A DNA stretch of 64,000 nt from the IMG/VR virus record IMGVR_UViG_3300024507_000369, positions 62,001 to 126,000 of that record. One strand, written 5' to 3'. Positions 63,358-64,000 of the stretch are shown here, in pieces. This DNA comes from a virus. Position 1 is the first letter of the stretch, and each line of letters opens with the position of its first letter. Both the position numbers and the translations under genes were made by a program. Under the pieces are notes generated by a model, which searched no databases, had not been told where the DNA came from, and saw only the letters and a list, made by a program, of their open reading frames with translations.

Positions 63358-64000
63358 CTACGCGAAAAAAGACGCTAACCCTTCAAGAACTACTTCACTT
63401 TCAACACCAGTAGTTGGGTTCTTGACAGTGATTTTATGAGAAAGTTTTGGCATTGTTTCAAAGAACTTTTCAATTTCTTTGAACTGTGAGGAATTCATTT
63501 GATCTAAAAATTCAGTAACCTCTTTTTTAGTTACATCTGCCGTAGACCATACTTCTTCTTCAGTATAGATTTTATCAATGCAAGATGCAATCAAATCAAA
63601 AGATTGTTCCATTGCATTTTCATTTTTAAAATCGAAGTTAGTTTTGATGAATTGGTCAAGTGATGGATATTTCATTTCCATCATAATACTACTATCTACC
63701 TTAATTTTATTGGTATGTTCTGGATTTTTTTGTACTTTAATATCATCCAAGTTAATACTCACAGAAACATTAGTTTCATTATCATCAGGGCAGATAATAT
63801 TAACCTCAACATCTTCTCCGACAGATTTGCCGCGAATATTGAGAAATAAAAACTCAATGTCAAAAGTTGGTAAATTTTCTACTTTAATGTCTTTAGTCAA
63901 AATACAACTTTTGATGACATTCTTAATTGCATTAGTAATTTGCTTATTGTCTTCGCTTTCTAAAGCAATTACTAATAACTTTTCTTCCTTAACAAGAAAT
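63358..64000 (-). CDS. gp26-like baseplate hub protein, 5' end outside window
   Basis: The frame is open to the right edge, with FLVKEEKLLVIALESEDNKQ then NAIKNVIKSCILTKDIKVEN before the listed TTG, so the apparent start at 63900 is internal. FDIEFLFLNIRGKSVGEDVE and TEFLDQMNSSQFKEIEKFFE then TMPKLSHKI match the T4 gp26 baseplate family. It belongs to the central hub of the baseplate. Only about 213 codons are visible. Confidence 0.85.
   Translation of the reverse strand, partial: FLVKEEKLLVIALESEDNKQITNAIKNVIKSCILTKDIKVENLPTFDIEFLFLNIRGKSVGEDVEVNIICPDDNETNVSVSINLDDIKVQKNPEHTNKIKVDSSIMMEMKYPSLDQFIKTNFDFKNENAMEQSFDLIASCIDKIYTEEEVWSTADVTKKEVTEFLDQMNSSQFKEIEKFFETMPKLSHKITVKNPTTGVESEVVLEGLASFFA

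Noticed and set aside
1-64000. Photosystem, phosphate or nucleotide-metabolism auxiliary genes
   Set aside because: Looked for psbA, hli, phoH, pstS, talC and similar in the translated frames; none found in this window apart from cp12.

Overview
The window looks like part of the genome of a T4-like marine cyanomyovirus infecting Synechococcus or Prochlorococcus. Evidence for this is an AT-rich genome coded almost entirely on the minus strand, T4-type late promoters (TATAAATA and close variants), baseplate-hub genes of the gp26/gp5 type, two phage tRNA genes, a CP12 auxiliary metabolic gene, and many short genes that resemble conserved cyanophage hypotheticals. Family names come from motif recognition and memory of families; no database search was run.

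Layout. (1) 1-11 kb: DNA modification and accessory genes. These are the 3' end of an HNH endonuclease (+ strand), a KxDG nucleotidyltransferase, an apparent complete type II restriction-modification pair (MvaI/BcnI-like endonuclease and its methyltransferase), an SF2 helicase, two basic proteins with a putative capsid-targeting N-terminus, an SPFH-like membrane protein and a Dam-type methylase. Six copies of a 28-bp intergenic element carrying a TATAAT/TATAGT box lie between genes here. (2) 11-28 kb: about 65 very small genes joined by 4-14 bp start/stop overlaps. They are divided into transcription blocks by hairpin terminators, several of which also carry the -35 box of the next promoter. 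This part includes a GIY-YIG endonuclease, zinc-binding mini-proteins, small membrane proteins and several sets of paralogues. (3) 27-29 kb: RlpA-like, SprT-like and small membrane proteins. (4) 29-47 kb: tail-fibre and adhesin region, with collagen-like and glycine-rich fibres and a 2002-residue structural protein. It is interrupted at 41.7-44.3 kb by a Mom-like DNA modification gene, tRNA-Thr(UGU), tRNA-Leu(UAA) and a 2OG-Fe(II) oxygenase. (5) 47-64 kb: baseplate hub and tail core, with a needle-like protein, gp5-like and gp27-like hub proteins, CP12, three large tape-measure-like proteins and a gp26-like protein that runs off the right edge.

How the genes may work together. The left part appears to be early genes driven by host-type promoters and acting on DNA (methylation, restriction, unwinding). 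The right part is virion structure under late promoters. The large tail proteins carry several cell-wall-hydrolase-like domains (lysozyme-like, M23-like, M15-like, SGNH), which suggests that peptidoglycan and envelope digestion is built into the tail core. Dam, the restriction-linked methylase and the Mom-like protein together suggest a heavily modified genome.

Only two genes are on the plus strand: the HNH fragment at the left edge and an 87-residue fibre-region gene at 35.1 kb that shares an overlapping bidirectional late promoter with the adjacent fibre gene. No gene-free stretch exceeds 300 bases.
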